DNA of 64,000 nt from Pomphorhynchus laevis (lineage: Eukaryota; Acanthocephala; Palaeacanthocephala; Echinorhynchida; Pomphorhynchidae): contig WNNJ02001570.1 in assembly GCA_012934845.2 (NCBI GenBank), forward strand, positions 186,001 through 250,000, written 5' to 3'. The translations under genes were made by a program, and so were the position numbers. The notes below the pieces were generated by a model, which saw only the letters and a list, made by a program, of their open reading frames with translations, searched no databases and had not been told where the DNA came from. Positions 1 to 11,925 of this stretch are shown piece after piece; positions within the stretch are counted from its first letter, which is position 1; each line of letters begins with the position of its first letter.

Positions 1-537
1 CTGAAGATCGTCACAAAGAAACTGACAGACAAGCGCAATGATCAGTACTCTGTTTGTATTTCAAGGATCAGATCTTGTCTATCCATGTCACTGGCCAAAT
101 CTGCTTCGATGTGCTTAAGAGCAAGCCGCTCTGCGTATCGTCGCCCGGATAGAATGGTTAACTCTATCATCTCGTCAGATAGGTGATGAGCCGATCGCAA
201 TACACGGATACATAACAGTAACAATGTAATATATTTTTTGAGGCCTATTTGAGGGAACCTAAAATTGTGGCTGTTTAATAATATAATAAAAAAGTAATAT
301 GAAGTGACGGTGCTAAGTAATATTATTAAAATTAATCTAAAAGCAAAATAGTTCATTTCGTATCCCTTTAAGATATGTGATATCTAAAATATTACGTCGA
401 TTTTTATTTGATTAAATCGAACAATTAATAACCCTTTATTTCTACAAGATGAATTGGCCTAGAGCTACAGGCATAAAAATGGAACAGTTATTATAAAAAT
501 AATTAAAGGCAATATTCACAGAAGTCATCAAACTTAC
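1..537 (-). other. PDCD5 intron or 3' side; no confident gene
   Basis: AT-rich stretch downstream of the PDCD5 donor site at 537/538. The last PDCD5 exon is expected beyond the left edge. The minus strand reads ATCTTCAG at positions 8 to 1, which could be its splice acceptor. A minus-strand reading frame at 42-356 has a hydrophobic start and a charged, somewhat GC-richer C-terminal half (about 42-190). I do not recognise it, and it may be chance. Confidence 0.4.
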
Positions 538-890
538 CTTCGATGATAAGCGTCCAGACTGTGCTAGATTAATTAAATACCTTTCGGCCATTTGTGCTTT
601 CTCTGGCTTCATCATTCTAAGGGTATTTACTAGCAGATAAAGTAATAAACAATTAGAAATAAATCAAAGAAATATCTCACATCGTGCGAGCGCTGACTGA
701 TCAAGAATTTGGGTAAAAATTGAACTCCTTACTTCCTCCTGTTTTTGCTTCTGTTCAACTGCAGCGGATACATTTTCGTTCTGGAAAATGATTATAGACT
801 ATTAACAAAATTAATTACAAAAGTAATTACATTTTTATCAGACTTCAGATTAGATTGTTGGATTTGATCGGATTCTTTATGTAATGACAT
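538..890 (-). CDS. PDCD5: PDCD5 (programmed cell death 5), 5' exons, partial
   Basis: Three minus-strand exons, 890-831, 780-681 and 629-538, are joined by GT-AG introns and are in phase (60+100+92 nt, 84 codons). The product starts MSLHKESDQIQQ and contains FTQILDQSALARL followed by MMKPEKAQMAERYL and INLAQSGRLSSK. This follows the PDCD5 core closely: LDQSARARL, then KPEK, then a YLI..A..G.LS block. PDCD5 is a small nuclear and cytosolic DNA/TIP60-binding helical protein of about 125 residues. The C-terminal exon, with the basic and acidic tail, is off the window. The usual N-terminal RRQRLAELQ motif is not seen; in-frame stops lie just upstream of the chosen ATG, so either the start is unusual or a first exon was missed. 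The first intron is 50 nt. Confidence 0.8.
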
Positions 891-1117
891 CTGCTTTCAG
901 GCCTTGCTATTCCCAGCCTAATCTGAAAATAATAAATCATGTATTGTAAAAACGGTATTTTAGGCTAAAATGTCAATCAAATGTTATCGAGAATTATTCA
1001 TGTTTTTAAATGAAATTATTAAGGCTTCACTAATTTTGCAGAAATCTAAACGAACGAGTTTACTCACCCACCAATTCAGCAAGCACCAAAGATTCTCAAC
1101 TCTAATAATAATACAAA

Positions 1118-2795
1118 TTTATTTAATGTGGCAAATGCGTACAAGCTGTACGCTTACAAGTCCACAAAAAAATGAAAAAGTCAAGCAGATAAATTGTTTA
1201 AATGGGATCGGAATTGGCGTTTGAAGCACGGCAGGGAAGTTGATTGGCGTATATGAATGGGCAGATGGTTCCACGAAAGAGGAACAGCCACTAGAAAGAA
1301 GCGGAGTCCAAAGGAGGTTGAGTTGTTTGGGACATGTAAAAGGAGGAGTATGAGAAGTTACAAGGCGGAAAGCAACGATAAGACGAATCTGAACATGACA
1401 ATAAATTGTAGGCAATCGAGAGAAGCAAGATGGTAGGATGTATGATCAAAACGACGAAGACGGAGGAGAATTCGGACGGCTGCGTTAACGAAGCGTTGTA
1501 GGGGAAGAAGAGTGGATTTAGGTGAGTTGGAAAATAGACTAAGACAATAATCAAGTCTAGAAAAAAGGAGAGAAGATATGATAGTCATACAAGAAGGGAA
1601 ATCGATCAATCTACGAACTTGACGGAGGTTGCAGAATATCAAGGTCGATGAGCGTACTTTATCTCTAACGAAAGGTTTAAGTGAAAATCGGTTGTCAAAA
1701 TGGAAGCCTAGGAAAACGAGATTATCAACGATAGGAAGAATTGTAGAATTTAATGATACGGAGGGAGGTTCGAAGCCAATGCGTCGAGGTAGGATTCACA
1801 TAATTTTGTGTTTATCAGGATTCAGAGAAAGGCGAAGGGAAGAAAGATGATTGGACATTGAGACAAGACAGTCGGAAGCAGAAACACTAAGATCGTGAAT
1901 ACGATAAACAGGTGCATGAGCATATATGAGAATGTCATCAGCATATTGTATAACATGGAAGTTAAATTTATGAGAAATCGAAGACAAATCACCGAGAAGA
2001 AGAGAGAAAAGCATAGGGCCTAATACGGAGCCTTGTGGAACACCGGACGGGATGGACGAAGGATGGGAGAGAGAAGAGTTAGAATATACGCGAAATGTAC
2101 GGTTTGATAGATATGAAGAAAACCATGATACAGTGGGTAAAGAGAAGTCATAATCATGACGAAGGCGATGGAAAAAAATCTAGTGATCGACGATGTCAAA
2201 AGCAGACGATAGATCAAGAGAAACTATGACACTACATAATTTATGATCGCGCGATATGAGTAAGTCGTTATAAACTTTAAGACATGCAATTTCGGTAGAG
2301 TAATTAGAGCGAAAAGCGACTTGGAAGGGAGGAAATAAGTTAGAGGAAAATTGATATGTATTAAGTTGCTTAAGAACGAGACGCTCAAGGAGTTTAGAGA
2401 GAGTTAGGAGAAGTGAAATAGGACGGTATGAAGATGGTAGTGAGGAGTCGAGAGATTGCTTTTTGATGAGAGGACGAACAGTGGCGCATTTTCAGATGGA
2501 AAGAAATGTACGGCTACGGATGGACGAGTTGAACAATGTGGTTAGGAAGGGTAAGATAGAGGAGCAGATATTTTTAAGCAAGTGAGTGGGAATTGGGTCA
2601 GAAGGAGAGGTTTTATTAGGTAATGACAGCAGAACCGAAGAAACTTCATCAGACGAAACGGGATGAAGATGGAATAGTTCTGGGAGGGAAGTATTTAAAG
2701 AGAAGAGTGGGTACAAGGAGGCTATGGGTAGTAAAGAAAGTAAATTAGATAGCTTAGTTTATAGAAAAGAAGAAAATTCATCAGGATTTATATTA
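1118..2795 (-). mobile_element. LINE-A copy 1, RT and 3' end, degenerate
   Basis: Minus-strand non-LTR retrotransposon of the L2/CR1 type. The translated pieces match the fuller copy at 22.67-26.0 kb: DIRRIRPLIN-like and LLFSRLDYCLSLFSNSPKS near the 3' end, VIQYADDILIYAHAP (the RT YADD box) at about 1880-1960, and a start-of-RT block with DEVSSVLLSLPNKTSPSDP at about 2600. Reading frames are broken many times. The 3' end near 1118 carries the family hairpin (stem GCGTAC/GTACGC). This subfamily is diverged from the 8.4, 22.7 and 42.3 kb copies. Confidence 0.8.
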
Positions 2796-2811
2796 CAAGG
2801 AGTAGATGATC

Positions 2812-3010
2812 GTTAAAGAATTGAGTTTCTGATTCCCGATGTTCCTGCCATCCCTCGAGAATAATACCCAAAGATTCTTTAAGTCCTTCACATTAGAAGG
2901 AACCTTTTCTCAATTCGGGTTAACTTTGACATCTGAATCCGAGACGAACACAGAGACAGTTTAGAAGGTACTAACCAACATTCCTGCCGCTTGTTATTCC
3001 ATCATAAATC
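2812..3010 (-). mobile_element. RTE-like LINE scrap
   Basis: This roughly 200-bp piece matches 63479-63650 at many positions in the same orientation (for example GATGTTCCTGCC and CCCTCGAGAA). There the minus strand encodes the KYLGVLFSRDGRN segment of an RTE-type reverse transcriptase C-terminus. It lies between a minus-strand LINE-A copy and a plus-strand LINE-A copy, and is probably an old truncated insertion. Confidence 0.6.
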
Positions 3011-3214
3011 GATCTAGTAGGGCATTGTAAGGGCTAAGGGAGAGTATGTAGAGCCAATGTATCTAAATTTATCGGTGCAATGTATATCCATATCATGGAT
3101 GTCAATGGTGCTAAGTTCGTCCGCCATTACTCCCCATGTCAAGTACTCCGTCTTTGCTGTATTTTTCTTTTACTTCATTTTACTTTTCACATCGTACCGA
3201 CGATGCACGAAGTC

Positions 3215-3912
3215 CGATGGTGTCTCGTCTCTCCTTCAGTCTTCATTGCTAGTCAAATTTGCTCCTAAATATACTTTTCGTCTTACTATTTTCAACACTC
3301 ACCACACTCTTCATAAAAGCTGATCTGCTGCTTGATATCTTTGATAAATTATCTATCGATATTCTCAGTATTAACGAATCCTGGTACTCTGACGATCTTG
3401 ATATTCGTCGTATATGTCGCTCTGGTTGTTCGCTAGTTGAATCAGCTCGTCCAATTGTCTCTTCCACATCTACTGCTTCTAACCATGGCGGTATTGTTGC
3501 CATTGCTCGTCACCCAATGTCTTTACGTAAAATTAACGTTAACATCCGTTACACCTCGTTCGAATTACTCATATGCAGATTATCAACTCCTTTCCCTCTG
3601 GAACTTGTGATTGTATACCGTCCAGGTTCAGTTGCTCCCTCACGTATCTTCTTTAACGACTTTGCAGATCTTATGTCTCACTGTTCATTGTCTTATATTC
3701 CTTATTTTGTTCTCGGTGACATTAACATTCGTCTTGATCGCCCGGCTGACTCTGACTCTATTACTTTAACTAATCTTTTTTCTGATTTTAACTATAAATT
3801 ACTTTCAACAAGCCCAACTCATATTCTCGGCGGTGCTCTTGACATCATTGATATTCCCAAATACTTCAATACATATACCTCCTTGTCAATTACTGATCAT
3901 GGTGTCAATTAA
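3215..3912 (+). mobile_element. LINE-A copy 2, endonuclease fragment
   Basis: The open frame 3259-3912 (217 codons) encodes an apurinic-like endonuclease (EEP) domain of LINE-A. It contains INESWYSDDLDIRR, ARPIVSSTSTASNHGG, the core VLGDINIRLDRP (usually GDFN) and SITDHG (usually SDH, the catalytic Asp-His). It aligns with the LINE-A endonuclease at 24135-25677 but lies on the opposite strand. It stops just after the final motif, so the RT part is absent. Confidence 0.8.
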
Positions 3913-3952
3913 TAATACTTTCACAAATATATAAAATATAATTTGTTGTTAC

Positions 3953-3968
3953 AGGTGTCCTGGGACAC
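3953..3968. repeat. Small perfect hairpin
   Basis: GGTGTCC-TG-GGACACC is a perfect 7-bp inverted repeat with a 2-nt spacer. It lies in the short unannotated stretch 3913-4083 between two LINE-A pieces. Confidence 0.6.
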
Positions 3969-4083
3969 CCAATGATGTACTCATTGATAAATCACTGTTT
4001 TCCTCACAAGCGGGCATAAACGCTAGGCAGCATTCTATATATCCTCAGCAGACTAAGAAATAGAACCGAATTACTCTGACAAT

Positions 4084-4231
4084 ATTCAAAGTCGCTACGT
4101 AAACTGGATGGAATCGGTGGAAGCTGGGCGGTCGAGGCGGATGTTGAAGTCGTAAAGAACGAGTGAAGAGATTGAGGACAAAGAACAGTGGGCAGGAGGT
4201 CAGCGAGTTCGGTAAAAAATAAGGAGGTAGG
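4084..4231 (-). mobile_element. LINE-A copy 3, left part (interrupted)
   Basis: The sequence matches the endonuclease part of LINE-A at about 25040-25190 in the same orientation, ending at the GTAGG target site. The other half resumes at 8114, so this copy is split by the 4232-8113 insertion. Confidence 0.85.
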
Positions 4232-4307
4232 TGTTGTAGCTTAAACCAAGTAGGTTTTATTCAACACAAAATAATCTAGAATAAAACTAAATCGAATTAA
4301 TATAACA
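4232..4307 (-). repeat. 76-bp LTR (3' LTR of minus-strand element)
   Basis: Begins TGTTGTAGC and ends AATATAACA, and is repeated at 8038-8113 with 3 mismatches. The outer flank is GTAGG. Confidence 0.9.
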
Positions 4308-7300
4308 TTCTTCTCCTCTCAATATGTTTGTTCGTCTCTTAATCCCGATATCTGGCAGGAATCCTCCGTACTCGTTGGGATCGTCGAGGACTTGCTGAGT
4401 TGTACGTTTCTGTCTGTGTTTGCGAAACTTGCTCGATATCGTTGTCGTATAACATCGTAGGTTCGGCCAGGTCGTTGTGATATGTTGATATTTCTTCCTT
4501 TTCTAACTCATTCGTACTCGGGTTTATTGAATTGGTTAATGTCGATTGGTTTTCACACTCTCTACTTCCTTCTGGAGCAAGATATTGTGTATACACGGTT
4601 TGAACTCTCCCCGTCCCATCACGTATAGTATAATATGCTTGATTCGCGTCAAGCAGTTCGACCTTATCTACAGCAGGCTCATATTTCGAGAATCTATTCA
4701 GTCGCTTGAATAGCACGTTATTAGCGTCAACCAACCCGGAGGACTGAGGTTTTGAGGGTATCGCCTCGGAAATGCGAAAATTCGATTGTGTGGAGTATCA
4801 TTCGTTGCAGTGCAGAGAAGTCCGCGGAAGGACGATAACGCATCTGGTAATTTCTCTTTCCATCTTGGTAGACCCAATTTTTCATTTTCAAGTGCCAGCA
4901 AGATGCTCTTCCATAACGTTCCATTTAACCTTTCACATTGTGAGTTCCCTTGTGGTCTGAAAAGAGTCGTTTGACTTGAAGAGATACCCAAACCGCTCAG
5001 CCAATTTTTCAAATCTCGAGAGAAAAGCAGTTCCACAGTTCAAATGGATATAATCTGGACATCCATATAACACAATGTTTTGACGAAGACACGCTTTAGC
5101 CGTTTTTGCGGGTGTATCGCGGACAGCAAAAGCAAATGAATAGCGAGTTTACTCATCGATTGCAGTAAACAAATATGTTGCGCCGGTTGATGATCGTAGA
5201 AGAGGACCATTGAAATCAACTGATATGCCTTCCATGGGAGAGGTCGACTTTATCATATGAAGATCAACTGGAGGTTTGTAGAAACGTGGCTTGATACGAC
5301 ATCAAATTTAACACATTGACGTAATCTTTCGTACGTCACTTACCGAGTAGGGAAGGTTTTGATTTCGTATAAAATGTAACATCCGTGTGACCCCTGGGTG
5401 TAGCAATTTTTCGTGAAGTTTATGAAGATCCTCAAGATGATTTATTGATCCACATACGTCGCGTGACATAACATCAGCCGATTTATTAAAGTTCCCCAGG
5501 AGATATCGTATTGCGTACCGGAAACTTGCAAGATCCATTCGCCATCTTGAACTTTGTCATTTTTGACTTTCCCATGACGTGTGTGATCAAACATGAAGGC
5601 TGCAGACTTCTGGTCAGTTATGAGAGTAAAGAGACGTGGCGCCAGGTAGTGTTTCCAATTTCGCAAGTGCTCGATTATTGCGTATGCTTCTTTTTCTATA
5701 ATATGATGTCGTCTTTCGTGAATGTTCAGCGTTCTTGAAAAGAAAGCCACGGGTCTGTCGTTTTGAAATAGTGTCGCGCCAATTGCAGTGTTGGATGCAT
5801 CAGTTTCAACCACGAAAGGAACATCCTCATCGATGTTATGTACGCATGCCCTTTTTATCGGTTTTGATCAATTCTATAGCTTCACGAGCGAGTCTATCCA
5901 ATTGAAACGTCAAGTCCATTCTTGTCAAAGTCGCTATTTTTGTTGAAAAATTCTTAATCCACTTGCTATAATAGGAAAAGAAACCCATAAGTCGTTTAAG
6001 TGTCTGATTATCGTGTGGAATCCTTAGTTGATTTAGCGCTGCGAGTCGACTGGGATCGGGTTTTAATGTTTTGTGAGATATCTCGTACCCAAGCGTGCGT
6101 ATTGTTTCAACGCGGTACTGGGTTTTATCTTTATTGATTTAAAGTCCGTATCGATGCAAAGCGTCTTTAAATCGTTTTAGATTTTCATCATGATCCGAAA
6201 TCGTGGTTCCACACACAATAATGTCATCAAGGTATGAATACACCCCTTTTAACCCGTTGATCTCTATAAACTTATTTATGTATCGCTGGAAACTGGAAAC
6301 TCCATTTGTTACCCCCATGGGAATTTTCTTGAATTGGTAGGGTTATCCGCAATCCTCGAAAGCTGTATAGTGTCGTTCCAGTGGATCGATATCGATCTGG
6401 TAATATGCTTCCTTTAAATCGACAAGAGAATAATATTTGTGTTTAGAAACCTCATTCACAAGATCGGATATCCTCGGTAGCGGATAAGCATCCAGAAACG
6501 TATACCAGTTTATCGTTTGTGAAAAATCCACTACAAGTCGTTTTCTACTAGTATTCCGGGATACAACGACAACTTGCGCTCGCCATGGAGATATGCTCTC
6601 TCGATTACATCATTATTTAGCATCCGTTGTATCTCGCTTCAAATAAATTTTGTATTTTGTTTGTTGAACTTCCGGCTTTTTGTTGCAATAGGGCGTACAT
6701 TTGAACTGAGATTTTGAAATAGTCGAGGACTCTCGATTTCAACTATCAATGCGGCTACCATTTCAAAGCATGACAAAGATCCATCAAATTGTATTGTGAA
6801 TTTCTCATGTTTTTTTCAAGAACGGTAGACCCAAAATGGCGTCAATGCAAAGTTGTGGTAGAATAAACATGTCGACGTTTAGGTACTTTTTATTGTCGAG
6901 TTCCAAATTTACTGTGCATTTTCCAGATACCCTTTTTGTTTTTGACGCTAAATATACTTGGGTATCTGCCCGATGTACTTAAAGGCCTAACGCCTGTGCG
7001 ACTTTACTATCCAAGAAGTTCAAAGAGCTGCCAGTGTCGACTAATGCTTCGAACCTCCTATCCATAATATAGATCGGGACCTTTAGCTGAAAGGTTGAAT
7101 TCACGTTCAGGGATGAAAGTAATACACCTGACGATGATATTTGATCTCGTTTTGAAGAACTGCATGCACGAGCAAAGTGGCCCTGTTTTCCGCATTTATG
7201 ACATGTTATCATTCTGGCTGGACAATTTAATCGTTGGTGTTTTCTTCCTACACAGAAATAACATGTTGTACCCTTTACGTACAAATAACGGTTCGGATTA

Positions 7301-8037
7301 AGGCTCACCTGATTTACACAATGTTGACTTGAACCCAATTCGTTATCGGAATCCATTTTAATTACAGAGGATATTTTCTTCTCAGTGTTGACAGCCACCA
7401 CACTTAACCGCTGAGTTGGTTCTGATTCGTCAGTCAAATGATAAAAGCCGATACTTTGTTGTGCGGTCGTAAGTGATTTAGCGACAGTGACAGCCCTGTC
7501 CAAATCCAACTGATCAAATTCGAGAAGACGCTGTCTGACTGTATCTGACCACAAACCACGTATAAACGAATCCCTTATGTACTCATACCTAAACTCATCA
7601 GCGGTTGCAGTTTTGAAATTGCAATCTCTGGACAATGAACGTAGTAACTGCACAAAGGAATATATATTTTCGTCGATTTTCTGTGATCGAATCGACAGTA
7701 TGTGTCTCGCAAGAATTTTATTAGGTTTCTTTATATATATTCGCTCCAGTGTAGACATGGCATCCTTAAATTCCGTGCAATCCTCAATGAGCTCATAGAC
7801 TTGTGTTCCAACATGCATCATGAGGCATTCCAAAGGATTTACGTCTGGACTCGTCGTCAGCAAATATGTGAAGTTACGTTTCTAACGCTTAAACTTTCTT
7901 TGACTGTCGCTTTCAACTGAAGACACATCGAATCGTTCTAGTCGAATGTTCGACTGTTGGCCAGATGACTGTGAGATTTGATTGATTTGTTGACTATCCA
8001 GCGACATTGATTCGAGTCCTTATTGTGTTGAATAAAT

Positions 8038-8113
8038 TGTTGTAGCTTAAACCAAGTAGGTTTAATTCAAAACAAAGTAATCTAGAATAAAACTAAATCG
8101 AATTAATATAACA
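8038..8113 (-). repeat. 76-bp LTR (5' LTR of minus-strand element)
   Basis: Partner of 4232-4307, followed by the duplicated target GTAGG at 8114-8118. Confidence 0.9.
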
Positions 8114-8450
8114 GTAGGAGCTGATGAATTAGGACGGTATACAATGGAGAGATCAAGATTGTTCGGGCTAAAAGAACGACAAGTGAGCCATTCAAAAGAG
8201 CAAGGACTGAATGGGGAATGATTTTGAGAAGAGACGCGGGGTGACGAGCGAATGCGACAATTCCGCCATGATTAGAAAATTTAGAAGAATATGAACTAAG
8301 GGGAGTCTAGTAAGCAACCGGCTGATCGCAGACGGCGAATGGAGAGGTCATCCAATGTTGATGATGACATCGTATTTATGGAGATTAAACTAGTGTTGAG
8401 GAGGCCGAGGCGGAAACCGTGTGTAGTGGTGATAGGGGCTGATGGAGTAA
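8114..8450 (-). mobile_element. LINE-A copy 3, right part
   Basis: Continues the copy started at 4084. It matches about 25184-25570 of the fullest copy, including the block for ESARP/SAGCSL residues, with an internal loss of about 90 bp relative to that copy. It ends where the 3' tail of the next LINE-A copy begins (AAAAAGATATATTTTAACG at about 8450). Confidence 0.75.
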
Positions 8451-11400
8451 AAAAGATATATTTTAACGTGGCAAATGCGTGCCGACGCACGCATACATGA
8501 CCACAACAAACAAAAATGTAAATCATGTGTCGAGAACGTGTGAACGGAGGAGGTGTTTGAATGTGATAAAGGAGGGAGCGCGGCGGACATCGAGAGGGAG
8601 TTGATTCTAGGCGAGTGGGGCGGTGACGAGAAAGGATCGGAGACCGTAGTTGTTGGAGTAATTGGGCACGTGGAGTAAGAGGGTATAACGGGAACACAGC
8701 GATAGCGAGGTGGGGCGAGTGTCCTCTAAGAAAAGAAGGCTGATGAACGATGGGGAGCCGACAGCGATGAGACGAAAAGTTATGACAAGAAGGCCGAGTT
8801 TGATGCGGATGTGGATGGTGGGTCGGGATAGTTGGGCAAGATATGTTGATGTGTGGTCGAAGCGACGGAGACGAAAGAGCACTCGAACGGCGGAATTGAT
8901 TATGTGTTTTAGGGGTAGGATGATGTATTTTGGAGAATTGGCGAAAAGGCTGAGGCAGTAATCGATGTTAGGGAAGAGAAGCGATGAAAGAAGAGACCTA
9001 CAAGAACGGAAGTTGATAAGAGGGCGGATACGGCGGATGTCACGGAGAATTAAGTTAGTCGAGCGGATCTTGTCACAGACGAAGGGTTTAAGGGAAATGT
9101 GATCATCGAAATGAAAGGCTAAGAAAGTGAGATTGTGTACCATGGGGATCATCAATGCGGCAATAGATACAGTGGGAGGAGATATGTTTTGTTTACAGGG
9201 GAGGATCCACATTATTTTGGACTTGAGTGGGTTTAATACGAGACGAAGATGGGAGAGACGTTTGTAGATAGAAGAAAGACAGTTGGAGACAGAAATCGCG
9301 ATATCGTGTATGCGATGGGCGGGTGCATGAGCATATATGATAATGTCATCGGCGTATTGCATGACGTTAAAGGAGTATAGTTTGATAAACGGAGAGAGAT
9401 CGCATAGCAGAAGAGAGAAAAGCAGGGGTCCTATAACTGAACCTTGTAAGATCGCGCAGAAAATAAAAATGGGAGGAGATAATGATGAATTTAAACAGAC
9501 TCGAAAAGAACGGTCGGATAGATATGAGGCGTACCATGCTACGGAGGAGGAAGAAAAACCGTAATCATAACGAAGGCGAGAAAGAAGGACGGATCGGTCG
9601 ACGATGTCGAAGGCGGAGGAGAGGTTGAGGAAGATGAGAACACTATATAAAGCCATTGTCTCGAGAAATGAGTAGGTGTTGTAAATTTTAATGCAGGCGA
9701 TTTCTGTGGAGGGATTAGAGCGTAAAGCGGATTGGAAAGGACGGTACAGATTGGATGAGGAGAGATAAGCGTTAATCTGTATTAAGATAAGGCGCTCTAA
9801 AAGCTTGTAAAGAGCGGGATGAGTGAAATAGGGCGATAGCTAGAATAAAGGGAGTGATCGAACGATTGTTTCTTAAGGAGGGGACGAACGATGGCGGATT
9901 TCCAGTGCGAAGGAAAGATACGACTGCGGATGGACGAGTTAAACAAGGTTGTGAGAAAAAGGAATATCGATAAGCATATGGATTTAAGTATAGGGTAGAC
10001 AGGGGATCGGCAGGTGAGGTTTTGCTGGGCAAGGACATGAGAACAGATGAGACTTCGGCAGGTGAGACAAGGAGAATATGACATAGTTGCTGAAGGATGA
10101 GGCTAGGCGGGCAGATTGGAATAGGATGGAGACAGGGGTGTGAGAGAGCAACGTGGATACTTTGGTCTGGAGAAATGACGATAATCATGGGGATTTATGT
10201 TGCAAGGCGAATAGGAGCGAGCAAGGATTGAGTTAAAAGTATGTCAGAGAGTCTTAGAGTTGAATGAAGTGATGATTTTATGTTGCCAGAAGGAGTTGCA
10301 TTTGGTGAGGTTTTGCTGGGCAAGGACATGAAAACAGATGAGACTTCGGCAGGTGAGACAAAGAGAATATGACATAGTCCCTGAAGGATGAGGCTAGGCG
10401 GGCAGAGTGGAATAGGATGGAGACAGGGGTGTGAGAGAGCAACGTGGATACTTTGGTCTGGAGAAATGACGATAATCATGGGGATTGATGTTGCAAGGCG
10501 AATAGGAGTGAGCAAGGATTGAGTTAAAAGTATGTCAGAGAGTCTTAGAGTTGAATGAAGTGATGATTTTATGTTGCCAGAAAGAGTTGCATTTGGTGAG
10601 GTTTTGCTGGGCAAGGACATGAGAACAGATGAGACTTCGGCAGGTGAGACAAGGAGAATATGACATAGTTCCTGAAGGATGAGGCTAGGCGGGCAGAGTG
10701 GAATAGGATGGAGACAGGGGTGTGAGAGAGCAACGTGGATACTTTGGTCTGGAGAAATGACGATAATCATGGGGATTTATGTTGCAAGGCGAATAGGAGC
10801 GAGCAAGGATTGAGTTAAAAGTATGTCAGAGAGTCTTAGAGTTGAATGAAGTGATTATTTTATGTTGCAGGAGTTGTATTTGGTACGTAGTAGATTGAGA
10901 TGAGAGCGGCGAAGAGCAAGATAGGAATCACGAAAAGACGTAGTGATCTAGCGGAAATCACGTCTGAGAAAGAGGTGATAGACTCGAAAAGCATGGCGGA
11001 GTCGACGCTTTGATAGTAGGCATTGGATGTCAAACCATGGGGCACGGTGCAAGCGACGGTGTGGGTGAGACTTGAAGAGCAAGAGAATATCGAGAGTGGA
11101 TGTGAGTTCAGAGTCGAAAAGAAAGGCGAGATCGTGAGGAGATGAATATGTTATTGTGGGTAATGATAGAGACGATTTGAGTAAGGCAGAGCGGAGAAGG
11201 GAGAGGTCAAGATTTCTCCAAGGGCGACGTAGGATTGTAGGTGTGTGAGGAGGGGTGTGGTTGTGAGTGAGATCAAAGGTGACGAGAAAGTGATCGGATA
11301 GACCAGGATCGAAGATGGACAGTGAGGTGTAGGCAGCAAAATGATCGGGGCAGCGATGATGTCGTGTGGCCCGCCAAGGATATTTGTGGGGGCAGTGGAT

Positions 11401-11925
11401 ATGGGTTTGTAGTTATAGTTTGATAGAATGTTGATGAAATGGATGGACTCATTGGAAGAGGGGCGGTCGAGGCGGATGTTAAAGTCGCTAAGAATGATTG
11501 AAGGGATGGAGGACAAAGAACAGGAGAAGAGACATAATGGAGATGAAGCGCCATCGAATTTTTGGGCGGGTTTTGACAACTTGAAAATTTCCGCTGATGT
11601 TTCGGATAATGAGGGATGTTTCATCGTTTTTTTCGCGACGGCGTTTTTTGATGTGGACATAAGAGAGTTGAACGATTAAGGATCGATGTGATCGAGGAAA
11701 TCGAGTGGCTGAAGTTGACATGAGTTTAAATTGTTGGGAGAAGATAGAGGACGCGTGAGAGCGATGCCTGAAAACAATTTTTAGGATATGGGCTGAGAAA
11801 TATTACATTGAGATTTGTTTAGGCGGATGAATGCGATAGGAGAGATATCGTTGAAAAAGCATTGTTTATCAGCAGGAACAAGAGACGAGAGGATGGATCT
11901 GAAGGCGGAAACATATCTGAAGTTG
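8451..11925 (-). mobile_element. LINE-A copy 4, nearly full span, rearranged
   Basis: The 3' tail with the family hairpin is at 8460-8500. The RT is well preserved in one frame, 8607-9656: SSAFDIVDRSVLLSRLRYDY, the QGSVIGPLLF box (GVPQGS in most relatives) and VMQYADDIIIYAHAP, followed by the thumb and C-terminal block with LFRLRRFDHTS. Upstream, 10015-10880 is a triplicated 291-bp segment. The endonuclease part at 11150-11550 keeps DFNIRLDRPSSNES. Near 11537 an internal deletion of about 450 bp joins it to the N-terminal leader, compared with the 22.67-26.0 kb copy. It is very similar to that copy, which suggests recent activity. Confidence 0.85.
10015..10880 (-). repeat. In-frame triplication of a 291-bp LINE-A segment
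   Basis: TGAGGTTTTGCTGGGCAAGG recurs at about 10015, 10306 and 10597, a period of 291 bp (97 codons). Each unit carries the PAEVSSVLMSLPSKTSP block and runs to the segment near TTGCATTTGG. The last unit returns to normal LINE-A sequence at about 10880. The three units are almost identical, so the event is recent. The junction shares the short homology TTTGGT. Confidence 0.9.

Larger units (their letters stand above)
4232..8113 (-). mobile_element. Ty3/Gypsy LTR retrotransposon fossil, broken
   Basis: LTR element on the minus strand with short 76-bp LTRs at both ends and a 5-bp target duplication GTAGG (4227-4231 and 8114-8118). Parts in 5' to 3' order: gag with two CCHC knuckles (one is CHKCGKQGHFARAC) followed by an aspartic protease motif DTGSS, about 6980-7863; reverse transcriptase around 5900-6550; RNase H around 5440-5815; integrase and tail around 4340-5310. 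The RT-RH-INT order is that of Ty3/Gypsy. Very short LTRs recall the Mag lineage, but that is only a guess. The coding region is broken, with roughly half a dozen to ten breaks. The two LTRs differ at 3 of 76 positions, so the insertion is fairly young compared with many LINE scraps here. Confidence 0.9.

Noticed and set aside
42-356. 104-codon minus-strand frame as a membrane protein gene
   Set aside because: Hydrophobic part is AT-rich intron-like sequence; no homology recognised and it lies inside the expected PDCD5 intron.
8710-8961. Plus-strand Arg/Lys-rich frames over LINE-A copies (also 22904, 9337, 23531, 43169)
   Set aside because: They are antisense shadows of the conserved minus-strand RT; they recur only because the RT is conserved.
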